NCBI GenBank assembly: GCA_024291935.2
Contig: CM044320.1
Coordinates: forward strand, 31,464,001 to 31,528,000
Reading direction: 5' to 3'
Source: Okapia johnstoni
Lineage: Eukaryota > Chordata > Mammalia > Artiodactyla > Giraffidae
DNA length: 64,000 bases
Shown: piece after piece, positions 38,701-53,700 of the stretch
Numbering within the stretch: position 1 is the first letter of the stretch
Layout of the letters: each line of letters begins with the position of its first letter
Translations under genes and position numbers: made by a program
Notes under the pieces: model-generated
The model's database searches: none
What the model saw: the letters and a program-made list of their open reading frames with translations, nothing else
What the model was told of the DNA's origin: nothing

Positions 38701-41700
38701 TCACGGCTGTCCCCTGAGGGCCAGATAGTGCCAACATATATAAGTAGGCATTCAAAAAAATATTTGCTGAGTGAGTAAAGAAATAAGAACAAGGTCCAAG
38801 GTATGACCAGGAAAATGGGTGGTTCAAGTAAATTTGTGGGAAGCTGAAGGTTGTTGAATGTTAAAGGTAGGTTTTTTCACGTGGGCTATTCTCATAGACT
38901 AAATCTATCCATGATGATGCCAAGAAGTCCTCAAATCTCTAAGGCTGTTTCTCCATACGTTTTCCTCTGAGCAGAATAATTTCCTTTCCATCTAAACTCC
39001 TCCATACCTATCAAGAGATTTAGCTCAAATGCTATCTCATCAGAGAAGACTTCCAATCTGTTCAATTTTGTTGTTTTCTTTTTTGGATTCATTTCTCTCT
39101 CTTAACTCTTATGCCTAATCTCTCTCATTACATATATCAGAATGTATGGTAACTGTTACACTTCTCCTCAATCAAATTTCATATAGGAGATAATTAGTAA
39201 ATTTTATGTTTCATATATATGTTTTACATAATACTCATATTTATGTTAAATATATGTGTGTGTGCTCAGTCACTTGGTCATGTCCAACTTTTTGCGGCCC
39301 CATGAACTTTAGACTGCCAGGCTCCTCTGTCCATGGAATTTTCCAGGCGAGAAAACTGGAGTGGGTTGCCATTCCCTTCTCCAGGGGATCTTCCCAACCC
39401 AGAGATCAAACCTGGGTCTCTTGTGTCTTCTGCACTGGCAGGCGGATTCTTTACCATTAGTGCCACCTGGGAAGTCCATATTAGATATATACAATAGATA
39501 TATACTCACATTTATGTTAAATCTGTTTAGAGTATCTTAAAGACAAAGGCTATTCTTTTAAAAATAATTTTACTTTATCCATTTATTGTTTGGTTGCACT
39601 TGGTCTTCACTGTTGCACGAGAGGGGCTACTCTCTAGGGGCAGTGCGGGGGCTTAGCTACCCTGCGGTATGTGGAATCTTCCCAGACCAGGGATCAAACC
39701 TATGTCCCCTGCATTGGTAAGCGGATTCTTAACCACTGGACCACCAGGGAATTCCAAAGGCTATTCTTAACTTGAACTTTAAAAATTTCAAAGTTCATAT
39801 ATTATCATGCATGTCCCATAGATCACCAAAATATTTCTGAAGATAATTATTATTTTTATTTAAAAAGCAATATTTCTCATATTGTGCTACACTTAAATTG
39901 GGCTATTCTAAAATTTTTCTAAGATATGTTCATTGGGAAGACAGCATTAGCCAATACTGACAATACTATTGTATTAGTATTACTAGATACGTAAATGAAC
40001 TGAAATGTGGTATTCAGAGCCCTCTAGTGGCATAATTCTTAATAGACCCATGAAAAAGGAAGACATAATTTGGACCATCTTCTGAATCTAAAAGATTTAA
40101 TTTTTAAATTAACAAAGTACTAAATACTTGGTATTTATAATCATATCATGTATCAAGCATAATTCAGGCATTTGGGGCCATAAATTCCTACATTACTATA
40201 CTAAAATTTGCCTTGCAATTTGTCTCCAAATTTGTTAAAAAGATATAGTATTTACTTATTAGTATTTATTTATTAAAAAGAAATGTAGTAGTAATTAAAA
40301 TATGCCAACCTAAAATTATAAAAATAATCAACTTATTGTAAAGAAAAAGTTTTAAAAATAGAGAAATCTCTTCCTCTAAAGCCAAACACAGTAAGTCTGC
40401 CTATTGATCTTACCGGTAGTCCCTAATTTACATACATTCACACAAACACATGTACACATACACAAACAAGTTAAAGTTTCCCGAATTTATATGCCAGCTT
40501 TTAAAATTTATAATGTATTTTGCCACACCAAGAAAACGGTGTTATGAGTGAATTTAGGGTTAGGATAGTTGCTATGTTGCTGTGAGTATAAACGAATACA
40601 AACCTCACCACCCTCTGTAAATATTGCTTCACATTCTGAGTTCTAGCTGGACTGCAAGAAGCACATATCTTCTGAGGCTGCTGTGAGGTTGGAAGTGAAA
40701 CTTTCCTGTCACCACATGTACATACACCAGATCACTCCACGGGTCACAACTGTGGAGGAAAGGGTCCCAAGAATTCCTGGTGACAAGCTTGTAGATTCCC
40801 TAAAGTAGCACAAATGGTTCCATCACAGCCAACTGTAATGGAGTCTTATTAAGTGCCTCCAAAACACAGAACAATCTTAAGGTGGGTTCCGGCTGACTTC
40901 TTTCACACAGCGAGTGTTCTTACACAAGTTGTTCACAACAAATCAAGTTAGGGCCAACTTTTAATCACTTAACCATCCATTCATTCGCTTATTCCTTCAT
41001 CCATTCAACAAGCATTTAGGAACTTCCCTGGTGGTCCTTCTCATATTGTTCATGGGCTTCTCAAGGCAAGAACACGGCAGTGGCTTGCCATTCCCTTCTC
41101 CTGTGGACCGCATTTTGTCAGAACTCTCTACCATGACCTATCTTGGGTGGCCCTGCACAGCATAGCTCATGAATTTGAGCAAACTCCGGGAAGTGGTGAA
41201 GGACAGGGAAACCTGCCATGCTGCAGTCCGTAGGGTCGCAAAGAGCCAGACACAACACAGTGATTGAACACCACCAGCTGGCGGTCCAGTGGCTGAGACT
41301 TCGCCCCACAATGCAGGGGGTGCAAGTTTGACCCCTGGCCGGACAGCTAAGACCCCATATGATTCGAGGCCAAAAAGCAAAGCCTAAAAAATAGAAGTAA
41401 TATTGTAACAAATTCAATAAAGACTTTAAAACTGGTCCACTTTACAATTGCACTCATCTCATACGCTAGTAAAGTAACGCTCAAAATTATCCAAGCCGGG
41501 CTTCAGCAAGATGTGAACCATGAACTTCCAGATGTTCAAGCTGGTTTTAGAAAAGGCAGAGGAACCAGAGATCAAATTGCCAACATCCGTTGGATCATCA
41601 AAAAAGCAAGAGAGTTTCAGAAAAACATCTATTTCTGCTTATTGACTGTGCCAAAGCCTTTGACTGTGTGGATCACAATAAACTGTGGAAAATTCTGAAA

Positions 41701-44700
41701 GAGATGGGAATACCAGACCACCTGACCTGCCTCTTGAGAAACTTGTATACAGGTCAGGAAGCAACAGTTAGAACTGGACATGGAACAACAGACTGGTTCC
41801 AAATAGGAAAAGGAGTACGTCAAGTCTGTATATTGCCACCCTGCTTATTTAACTTATATGCAAAGTACATCATGAGAAACGCTGGGCTGGAAGAAACACA
41901 AGCTGGAATCAAGATTGTCAGGAGAAATATCAATAACCTCAGATATTCAGATGACACCACCCTTATGGCAGAAAGTGAAGAACTAAAGAGCCTCTTGATG
42001 AAAGCGAAAGAGGAGAGTGAAAAAGTTGGCTTAAAACTCAACATTCAGAAAACTAAGATCATGGCATCTGGTCCCATCACTTCATGGGAAATAGATGGGG
42101 AAACAGTGGAAACAGTGGCTGACTTTATTTTTCTGGGCTCCAAAATCACTGCAGATGGTGACTGCAGCCATGAAATTAAAAGACGCTTACTCCTTGGAAG
42201 GAAAGTTATGACCAACCTAGACAGCATATTAAAAAGCAGAGACATTACTTTGCCAACAAAGGTCTGTCTAGTCAAGGCTATGGTTTTTCCAGTAGTCATG
42301 TATGGATGTGAGAGTTGGATCATAAAGAAAGCTGAGCACTGAAGAAATGATGCTTTTGAACTGTGGTGCTGGAGAAGACTCTTGAGAGTCCTTTGGACTG
42401 CAAGAAGATGCAACTAGTCCATCCTAAAGGAGATCAGTCCTGAGTGTTCATTGGAAGGACTGATGTTGAAGCTGAAACTCCAATACTTTGGCCATCTGAT
42501 GTGAAGAACTGACTCACTGGTAAAGACCCTGATGCTGGGAATGATTGAAGGCAAGAGGAGAAGGGGATGACAGAGGACGAGATGGTTGGATGGCATCACT
42601 GACTCAATGGACATGAGTTTGGGTAAACTCCCAGAGTTGATGATGGACAGGGAGGCTTGGCGTGCTGCGGTCCACGGGGTCGCAAAGAGTCGGACACGAC
42701 TGAGCAACTGAACTGAACTGAACTGAAGAAAATCTTAAAAAAAATACATTATTGATTCCTATCATGTACTAGGACCTGTGCTTACTGTAAATGTGAAGTC
42801 TATCAAGATATTCTTATCTTTAAGATCATAACTTAGTGTTTAAGTTAACAATTCTAATCATTAAACAGAGGATAGGAACATCGTAGAAAGACATCTAATT
42901 TAGCCTCACAATAAGGGGAGAACTTTGTGGAGATAGGATTGAAGGTGATGGAATGAAATTTATATTTTAAAGCTGGACAAGAAAATGTAAGCCTAACATA
43001 TTCCCTGCCTGCACTGGCCCTCCCTATTGTACAATGGGCATATGGATTATGCATTAGCCAGACCTCCTTAAATGTGGGAATGCCTACCATAAAAATCAGT
43101 GTTTTTACCCTTTCTTCTGAGGTCGGCAAGGTAAATTCTTGAAGGTTAGCATTCTTTCCCAACTATATAAAGGGTCATGGTGATTTACTGCTCACCTTGT
43201 ACATACTTACCCAGATTATTTATCTTTGGTGAACTTTATGTAAAATGTCAGTGTATCGTTTTGATGTATGATCCTTTGCCTCAAAAATGTAGGTGACTAT
43301 GCCTTGACTTCTAACAAGTAGAACAGTTCTCAGAGCTTCTAAGAGTCTGTCTCCCAGGTTATAATGATCAAATTGGCTCAAATAAAATTATTTTTTTCTT
43401 AACTCGGTCATTAACTGAATTTTTTATCAACAAATGCAAATCTTAAAAGACAAGAGATGTTAGGTAAAGTGGATGAGGTTGATGGGAGGAAGGGAATTTC
43501 ACAAGGACAGACTAGCAAGTGGAGTGTCATGAACTGAGGCTTATTATGATTTAAAACAAAAAATGGAAAAGGAAATATTGGGTTGGCCAAAAAAGTTTGT
43601 TTGGGTTTTTCCATACGATGTTACTGAAAAATCCAAATGAACTTTTTGGCCAACCCAATATATTGTTTCATTTTTTATTAGGAAAGGAATGTGTGTTCAG
43701 TACTTACTTATTGAAAAATCAAACAACACATAAGTATAAAGAGAATAAAAAATAACGGATAGTAATACCATCCTGGGGCTTCCCAGGTGATGCAGTGGTA
43801 AAGAATCTGCCTGCCAATGCAGGAGATGCAACAGACATGGTTTCAATCCCTGGCTCAGGAAGATCCGCTGGAGGAGGAAATGGCAATCCATTTCAGTATT
43901 CTTGTCTGGAAAATTCCTCGGAAAGAGGAGCATGGCAGTCTACAGTCCATGGAGCCAAAAAGTTAGACGTAACTGAGCGACTGAGCACATACATACCATC
44001 CCAACTTTCTCATACTCCCTCTCCTCCTGACCCCAAGATAGCCACTGTTTAATTAAGCAGGCTGTCAGATTTTGTTCTATGATTTCACAAATAAGTACTT
44101 TTTCCCTGGCTCAGACAGTAAAGTATCCACCTGCAGTTGCGGGAGACCTGGGTTCAATCCCTGGGTTAGGAAGATCCCCTGGAGGAGGGCATGGCAACCC
44201 ACTCCAGTATTCTTACCTGGAGAATCCCTGTGGACAGAGGAGCCTGGTGAGCTATAGTCCATGGGGTTACAAAGTGTTGGACACTACTGAGCGACTAAGC
44301 ACAGCACAGGACATTGCAAATATAGGTTCATTCTTAAAAAAAATCTTAACAAAGCATCTTAGGTATTTTTCCATATAAAAGTTATAGGTTCTAGTCCAAG
44401 ATGGCAACGTAGGAGGATCCGGAAGCATCTCCTCCTACAGACACACTGAATTCACAGCTGCACATGGAAAAATTCTCTCTTAAAAAAAAAAACAAAAAAC
44501 ACCCAAAGGCTAACTGAATAACTCCTACACATCATGCAAGTAGGAAAACGTCCATACTGAAGTGGGTAGCTGAGACTGGGACACAATCTCACCATAAACC
44601 CAGCAATCCACAATCAGGAGGAAACTCACAAGCAAGAGGGGGAACAGAGAGTTTGAATACCCCATCAGGCCTCAGCTTTTACCACCTGCACCTGCGAAAC

Positions 44701-47700
44701 TAGCCCCTCAAATATCTAGCTTTGAAAGCCAATAGAACTTACTTCCGCCAGGACCATAAGGCTATGCGACCTGAGAAGCAGTTATTCAAGACCCCCCTGC
44801 ACAGACTCACCTGCCCCAGGGCCCAGAGCAAAGGGGGCCAGCTGAAAAGCAACCTGATTTTCTGTGGAGGAGGCTTATTTGATTCTTTTAAAGTGTAGGC
44901 CTGAGGGGCAGGCATGTACTATAACACACACCTAAGGAACTTATGAGTTATACTCCCAAAACAGAGGCCAGTGGGCATATCTTTGTGTTTTCCTTTTATT
45001 TTGCTCAAAGATTGCCAGTATCTCCCCCAAAGGAGCTTGTATCACCCAGGGGCTAACCCTAGATCACCTGGCTCTGGTGGCTGGTGGGGCTCACATGCAC
45101 AGGTCCCACTAGATTGAAACAAACAAAGAAAGAGTTCTTAACTGGTAGACTACCACCCCTAGGGCACAGCAGAGAGGACAGGCCCAGCAGCTCAGTGTGA
45201 AACAGTCCTAATGGTTTATCAGCTATGATGGTTTATGGCTTAAGGGGCAGGCTTTCAACTGAACACATATCTGACAGCCCACTATAATCCTCCCTAGAGA
45301 TTTTGGAAGGCAGGCACAATTGGTTCTGAGCACCAGTATTTCTCAGGAGAAGCTTGTTCATGTATCTGGCACCCTGATTTTTAAATCTGGTATGCAGGTG
45401 ACTCAGTGGTAAAGAATCAACCTGCCAAACAAGAGATACATGTTCGATTCCTGGGTTGGGAAGATCCCCTGGAGAAGAAAACGGTAACCTACTTCAGTAT
45501 TCTTGCCTGGAAAACCCCATGGACAGAGGAGCTTAGTGGGCTACACATGGGGTCACAAAGAATCAGAAATGACTTAGCGACTAAATAACAACACCAACAC
45601 CACCCTGGTTTTTATGGCTACTACCCAGGGAGTGGCTTTGAGTACTTGGTTCTGGTGGCCAGTAGAGCTTGTATCCATTAGTTCAACAGGATGGTAGCAA
45701 GGAAAGAAGTAGCTTTTAACTATCACCTCAAGGCTCAGCTCAAAGGGAGTAGAAAATTCCAAAAGACCATCTCTCAGTCTACCCCTGAGGGAGGACAAAT
45801 ATATGCATATTTGCATATTTTAAAAGTTGTTGCTTGGGAACTACCTGGTGGTCCAGCAGTTAGGAATCTGTACTTTCACTGCTGAGGGCACGGATTCAAT
45901 CCCCAGTTAGGGAACTGAGACGCTGCAAGCCATGAAGCTCAGTCAAAACCAAAGAAAAAAAGGTTGTTGATTGAAGGTCTGGCTTCAGCCTGGACCTAGG
46001 TGCTGACTGAGCTCCTTCCTTTTGGGACACTGACAGCTCTTGGCATACCCTCAACTACTGGGAGTCACTAAAAATAAAGTAGGTGTTTGTACAATCACAA
46101 AGAACTGAGAGAAAACCAAAGCAGTGTTGAAGGATAACCTTCATCTCCTACACAAGGCTTCTCCTTCAACACTGGGAGAGATGGCTGTTTTATCTAATCA
46201 ATATGGAGAGTCAAGGAAAGTGAAGAAACAGAGGAATATATTCCAAAAAAAAAGAGAAAAATATAAAACCTCAGAAAAAGACTTTAATGATTTACCTGAT
46301 TAAAGACTCAGATGAAAGGTCATAGAGATGCTCACTGAGCCTAGGAGGAGAATAAAGGAACATACTGAGAATTTTAACAAAGATAAAATATAAGAAAGTA
46401 CCAAATAGAAGCCATTGAGCTGAAGAATACAATAACTGAACTGAAAAAATACAATAGAGAGATTCAACAGCATACTAGATAAAGCAGGAGAAAAGGATCA
46501 AAGAACCCACAGACAAGGCAGTAGAACTCACCCAAGCAAAAAGAAAAAAGAATGAGAAAAAGTAAAGATAGCATGAGAGACTTATGGAACAACGTCAAGC
46601 AGAGCAACATTTGCACTACAGGGGTCCCAGGTGGACAGGAGAGAGAGAAGGGCCAGAAAACTTATTTGAAGAAGTAATGGATGAAAACTTCCCAGCCTGG
46701 GGGATGAAACAGACATCCAGAACCAGGAAGCCCAGAGAGTTCCACGAAAAGATAAATTCAAAGAAGCTCACACCAAGATATATTATAATTAAAGCACCAA
46801 AAGTTAAAGACAGGGAAGAATCTTAAAAGCAGCAGGATAAAACAATTTATTACATTCAAAAAGTGAAAAACTGAAAGTGAAGTCGCTCAGTCGTGTCAGA
46901 CTCTTACAAAGGAGCTTCCGTAAGACTATAAGCATATTTTTCAGCAGAAAATCTGTAGGCCAGAAGAGAGTGAAATAACATATTCAATGAGCTATTAACA
47001 AAAGAAAAAAACAAGTAAGAATACTCTACCCAGCAACATTTTCTTTCAGAAGTGAAGAACAGATGAAGAGTCTTTCAGACAAGCAAAAACTAAAAAAGTT
47101 CATCCCCACTAGATCAGCCTTACAAGAAATGTTAAAGGTATTTCTTTAAGCTGAAATGAAAGGGCGTTAGTTAGCAACAGGAAAACATGGAAATATAAAT
47201 CTCATTGGTAAAGAAAAATATATAGTAAAATTCAGAATATATAAAAACGGTGAGTTAATCACAATAAACTGTAGAAAATTCTGAAAGAGATGGGAATACC
47301 AGACCACCTGATCTGTCGCTTGAGAAGCCTGTATGCAGGATAGGAAGCAACAGTTAGAACTGGACATGGAACAACAGACTGGTTCCAAATAGGAAAAGGA
47401 GTACGTCAAGGCTGTATATTGTCACCCTGCTTATTTAACTTATATGCAGAGTACATCGTGAGAAACGCAGGGCTGGAGGAAGCACAAGCTGGAATCAAGA
47501 TATCAATAACCTCAGATACACAGATGACACCACCCTTATGGCAGAAAGTGAAGAAGAACTAAAAAGCCTCTTGATGAAAGTGAAAGGGGAGAGTGAAAAA
47601 GTTGGCTCAACATTCAGAAAACTAAGATCATGGTATCTGGTCCCATCACTTCTTGGCAAATAGATGGGGAAACAGTGGAAACAGTGACAGACTATTTTTC

Positions 47701-50700
47701 TGGGCTCCAAAATCACTGCTGATGGTGATTGCAGCCATGAAATTAAAAGACGCTTGCTTCTTGGAAGGAAAGTTATGACCAAACTAGATAGCACATTAAA
47801 AAGCAGAGACATTACTTTGCCAACAAAGGTCTGTCTAGTCAAGGCTATGGTTTTTCCAGTAGTCATGTAGGGATGTGAGAGTTGGACTGTGAAGAAGGCT
47901 GAGCACAGAAGAATTGATGCTTTTGAAGTGTGGTGTTGGAGAAGACTCTTGAGAGTCTCTTGAACTGCAAGGAGATTCAACCAGTCTATCCTAAAAGAGA
48001 TCAGTCCTGGCTGTTCATTGGAAGGACTGATGTTGAAGCTGAAACTCCAATACTTTGGCCACGTGTTGCGAAAAACTGACTCATTGGAAAAGACCCTGAT
48101 GCTGGGAAGATTGGGGGAAGGAGGAGAAGGGGACGACAGAGGATGAGATGGCTGGATGGCATCACTGACTCGATGGACATAGGTTTGGGTAGACTTCGGG
48201 AGTTGGTGGTGGACAGGGAGGCCTGGTGTGTGTGATTCATGGGGTCGCAAAGAGTCAAACACAACTGAGCGACTGAACTGAACTGAATCATTTATAAAGC
48301 TAGTATGAACATTAAAAGACAAAGTAGTAAAATAAATATAACTATAATAATTTAGAGATACACAAGATAAAAATATGTAAATTATGACATCAAAAACATA
48401 AAGTGTAGCAGTGGGGAGTAAAAATGTAGAACTTCAGAATGCATTCAAATTTAAGTTGTTACCAATTTAAAATACATTGCTATAAATAAAAGTTGCTTTG
48501 TGTAAGTCTCATGGTAACCATAAAGCAAAAATCTACTGTAAATACACAAAAGATAAAGATAAAAGAATCTAAGCATACCAGTATAGAAAACCATCAAATT
48601 GCAAAGAAAGAGAAGAACAAAAGAAGAAAGGAACAGAGGAATTAAAAAATAACCAGAAAACAATTACCATGATGGTAATAAGTATATACTTACTAATAAT
48701 TATCTTAAATGTACGTAGGATAAATTTTCCAGTCCTCACAAGATGTAGAGTGGCTGAATGGATAAAATCACAAGACCCAGCAATGTGCTGCCTTTAAGAA
48801 ACTCACTTTACATAATAAGACACACATTGATTGAAAGTGAAAGGATGAAAAGAGATATTCTATGTTAATAGAAACCAAAAGAAAGCTGGGCAGCTATACT
48901 TTTATCAGCAAAAATAGGTTTTAAGACGAAGAGTGTAATAAAAGACAAAGAAGGTCATTACATAATGATAAAGGAGTCAATCTAATAAAATATAGCATTT
49001 GTAAAAATTTACACACCCCAACATAAGAGAACCTAATACATGTATATATATCAAATTAGACATAAAGGGAGAAATAGAAAGCAATACAATAATATTAATA
49101 GTAAGAGACTTTAATATCCTAATTTTATCAATAGATAGATCATCCAGACAGAAACCAATAAGGAAACATTGGCCTTAAACAACACATTAGACAAGACAGT
49201 CTTAACAGACATAAACAGAATATACCTCCCCAAAGCATCAGAATACATGTTTTTAAGTACACAAGGAATATTTTCCAGGATAGATCATTTGTTACATCAC
49301 AGAATAAATCTTAATAAATTTAAGAAGACTGAACTCATATCAAGCATCTCTGATGACAGTGGTAGGAAACTAGAAATCAATCACAAGAAAAAAAACTAGA
49401 AATTCACAAATATGTGTAGATTAAACAACATGCTACTGAACAACCAATGAGTCAAAGAAGAAATTAAAAAATGTATCTTGAGACAAATTAAAATGGAAAT
49501 GCAATATACCAAAACTTATAGGATAAGGTGAAAGCAGTTGTAAGACAGAATTTCACAGCACTAAATGCCTACATCAAGAAACAAAAAATTGAAAGAGACA
49601 CGTGTACCCCAATGTTCATCACAGCACTGTTTATAATAGCCAGGACATGGAAGCAACCTAGATGTCCATCATCAAATGAATGGATAAGGAAGCTGTGGTA
49701 CATATACACAATGGAATATTACTCAGCCATTAAGAAGAATACATTTGAATCAGTTCTATTGAGATGGATGAAACTGGAGCCCATTATACAGAGTAAAGTA
49801 AGCCAGACAGAAAAACACCAATACAGTATACTAATGCATATATATGGAATTTGAAAGATGGTAATGATAACCCTATATGCAAGACAGAAAAAGAGACAGA
49901 GATGCATAGAACAGTCTTATGGACTCTGTGGGAGAAGGTGAGGGTGGGATGATCTGAGAGAATGGCATTGAAACATGTATATTATCATATGGGAAACAGA
50001 ACGCCATTCCAGGTTCGATGCATGAGACAAATGCTCAGGGCTGGGGCACTGGGATGACCCAGAGGGATGGGATGGGGAGGGAGGTGGGAGAGGGGTTCAG
50101 GATGGGGAACACATGTAAACCCAGGGCTGATTCATGTCAATGTATGGCAAAAACCACTACAATATTGTAAAGTAATTAGCCTCCAACTAAAATAAATAAA
50201 TTAATTTTAAAAAAAGAAACAAAAAAGATCTCAGATAAACAACTAATGTTAAACCTCAAGAAATTAGAAAAAAAAAAAATGAAGCTCAAAATTAATAGAA
50301 AGAAATAACAAAGATAGGCGCAGAAATAAATGAAAGAGACTAAAAGGACAATGAAAATATCGATAAAACTAAGGTCCTTTTTTTTTTTTTGCAATGATAA
50401 ACAAAACTGACAAAGCTTTAGGTAGATTTACAAAGAAAAACCCTAAACCTCACTCCTAACCCAATCTCCTAAACCCTAGCTCATACCTGTACCCTTACCT
50501 GTACAATAAAACCTAACTTTACCTTAACCAAAAAGCCATAAAATCATATATCTATAGTTATAAACCATATGCATAAATATAACCATAACCAGAAATTGAA
50601 ACAAAAACCATAGTACATACATCGTAACAAGAAACTGAAATCAGAGCCATAAACCATAGTTTATAACCAGAAATAATATATTATAACCAGAAACCATACC

Positions 50701-53700
50701 CAAAAGCCATCAACCATAACAAATAACTATAACCACAACTAAAATATAAATCAAAAATGATAAACCATGTACCATAATCATAAACTCTAACCTTAACCTA
50801 GCCCCAGGTCAGCTCCCATACCACTCCTCAGCCCTAATCTTAGTCCTTAAATCACCAACCCCAATCTAATCAAATCATACAGAGACATCACAGAAAGAAA
50901 ACTATATATTAACATTCCTTCTAAACATAGATGTAAGAATCCTTCACAAAATAATAGCAATATGAAACCAACAGCATATTGAAAAGATTGTGCATCATAA
51001 GCACAATACCAGAAATTCCAGGTTGTTAGTATACTAAACCAAGCAATGTAATAAGGTATTAAATGAAATCCTAGCAATGTAATACAAGGCAATTATTGCA
51101 TGATCATATAACTTTATGCAGAAAAAGCTTTAAACAAATACTAGTGTTATTTCATCATATAAGCACTAACAAAAGTAGGAGGAAAAGGAGATTCATTCAA
51201 TATGATACAAAACATTAGAAAAAACACATAGCAAACATCATGCTCAGTGCCAAGGACTGAGAGGTTTACCTCTGAATTCAGTACAATATTAAGATGCTGA
51301 CTTTTACCATTGTTACAATATTGTACTGAAAGTTCTACTGAGGGCAATGAAGAAAGACATAAAAGGCATCCACATATGAAAGGAGAAGGTAAAGCCATAT
51401 CTATTCACAGACAGTGACAGTATCTTATATATATAACTTCCCAAAGAATCAGCAAAAAATTACTTGAGCTAGTCAACTAATTTAGCAAAGTTTTAGGACA
51501 AAATATCAATACACAAAAAACTATTTGTATATACTAGCAATAAATATTCTCAAAAGGAATTTAAGACAATTCCATTTTAAATAATGTCAACACCAGTAAA
51601 ATACTTGGGAAAAGATTTAATCAATCAAGCTGCAAGACTTCTACACTGAAAATCACAAATCATGTCTGAAAGAAATGAAAGAAAACCTAAATGATGTGAA
51701 GACATCCCATAGTGATGGAAAGACTTAATATTGTTAAGGTGGTAATATTACATAATGCAATCTACAGATTCAATGTGATTCCTATTAAAATTCCCAAAAG
51801 CTTTTGGGGAGAAAAACACAAGTTTATCCTAACTTTCATATGAAATTTCAAGGGACTCCAAAGAGCAAAAACAATCTTGGAAGTCAAAGTTGGAGGCTCA
51901 CTCTTCCCAATTTCACATCTTAGTACAAAGCAACAGTAAATAAAACATTGTGATACTGGCATAGAGATATAGATCAATGGAATTGAATGGAGAGCTAAAA
52001 AATTTTGTTGTTGTTGTCCAGTCGACACATCCATATATAGTCACTGATTTTTGATAAGGGTGGAAAATATTAAATTGGGGAAAAAATGATTTTATCATCA
52101 GATGGTGCTAAGCAACTAACTATCTATGCACACAGGGATGAAACTGAACTCTCATACCACATACAAAAATTAACTCAAAAAAAAGGTTAGTCAGTTCTCC
52201 ATAACTGTGGGTCCTGCATCCACAAATGCAACCCACTGTGGATCAAAAATATTCCAAAAAATAATTCTAGAAGGCTCCAAAATGAAAAACTTGAATTTGC
52301 CTTGCTGACAACTATTTACATAGCATTTATATTCTATTAGGTATTGCAAGTAATCAAGAGATGATTTAAAGTATAAGGGATTATGTGTGTAATATATATG
52401 CAAATATTAAGCTAATTTATATAAGGAACTTGACCATCTGCGAATTTTGATATCCACAGAGCAGTCCTGGAACCATTCCTCCATAGAATGACTGTATAAA
52501 TTCAAGAAAAAATGGTGATAAATCTTCATGATCTTGGATTTAGCAATGGTTTCTAAACACCAGGGCACAAACAATGAAAGAAAAAATAGATAAATTAGAT
52601 TTTCTCAAAATTAAAAAGTTTCCTGCCTCAAAAGACATTATCCAGAAAGTAGAAAGCCCACAGAACGGAAGAAAATATTTGCACATTATACATTTGGTAA
52701 GAGTCTGTTATTCAGAATACGTCAAGAACTTTTACAACTCATCAACAAAAAGACAAAGAAACTAATTTTTTAAATGGACAAAGGGCCTGTATAGACCCTT
52801 CTCCAGATGAGATATACAAATGGTCCACAAGCACATGAAAAGATGTCAAATATTTTGCTAGGCAAAATAGTATAAATGATGTGAGGCCATGGGCAGTTTT
52901 TAGGGTGGTGGTGATTGTGTACTTTAGTCACTAACTTGTGTTTGACTCTTAGAATCACACAGACTGTAACTTGCCAGGCTCCTCTGTCCATGGGATTTCC
53001 CAGGCAAGAATACTGGAGGGGGTTGCCATTTCCTTCTCCAGAGAATCTTTCCAACCCAGCAATTAAACCCAGGTCTCCTGCATTGCAAGCAGATTCTTTA
53101 CCGTCTGAGCCACCAGGGAAGCCCCTACAAAACATTAGGGTGTTTGAAAGAGGAGAGCTACAACAACAAGCACCATATAGCTAATGGAGTAGTATCTGAT
53201 GAGTGATTTTTTTAAGTCTGTTTGGTGCAAAAAGATTGAGCTGGTTATATTTATTTCTCATAAGGATAATATAAGGAATGGATCCTCTGTATATAGTTTA
53301 AGGTGTTTAGGATTGTTGTGTTTCATAGTATACCCTAGCCAGCCAGTTTCAGCAGTATAGCTATAAGCACTACAAATCTGGCAATGAGAATTCTACAAGC
53401 CCCTTTGGCAGTCACAAGGTGTAACCTGTAGAGGGGCATTTTTACTGTAAAAGCTATTATGCATGCTGATCAGATGAAAATATTGGATCAAGAGTTAGAT
53501 ATTGTTTGGGCTCAGTATTGCATTACTAAAAAGTTTAGTGAACCTATAATATTTTGGATATACACTAGAAGTAGAAGAGATCCTACTAAGGTGTTTAAAA
53601 AAAGTAAATTCCTGCATCGAGTTGTTTTATTTGGTTTCCTCAGTGTGCTTAGTAGCTCAGTCATGTCCGACTCTTTGTGACCCCATGGACTGCAACCCGC

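Noticed and set aside
41590..42342. 250-codon open frame as a possible host gene
   Set aside because: It is the BovB reverse transcriptase with a changed catalytic box and no start of its own.
47495..48322. 275-codon - strand frame
   Set aside because: Antisense shadow of the BovB at 47258-48287.
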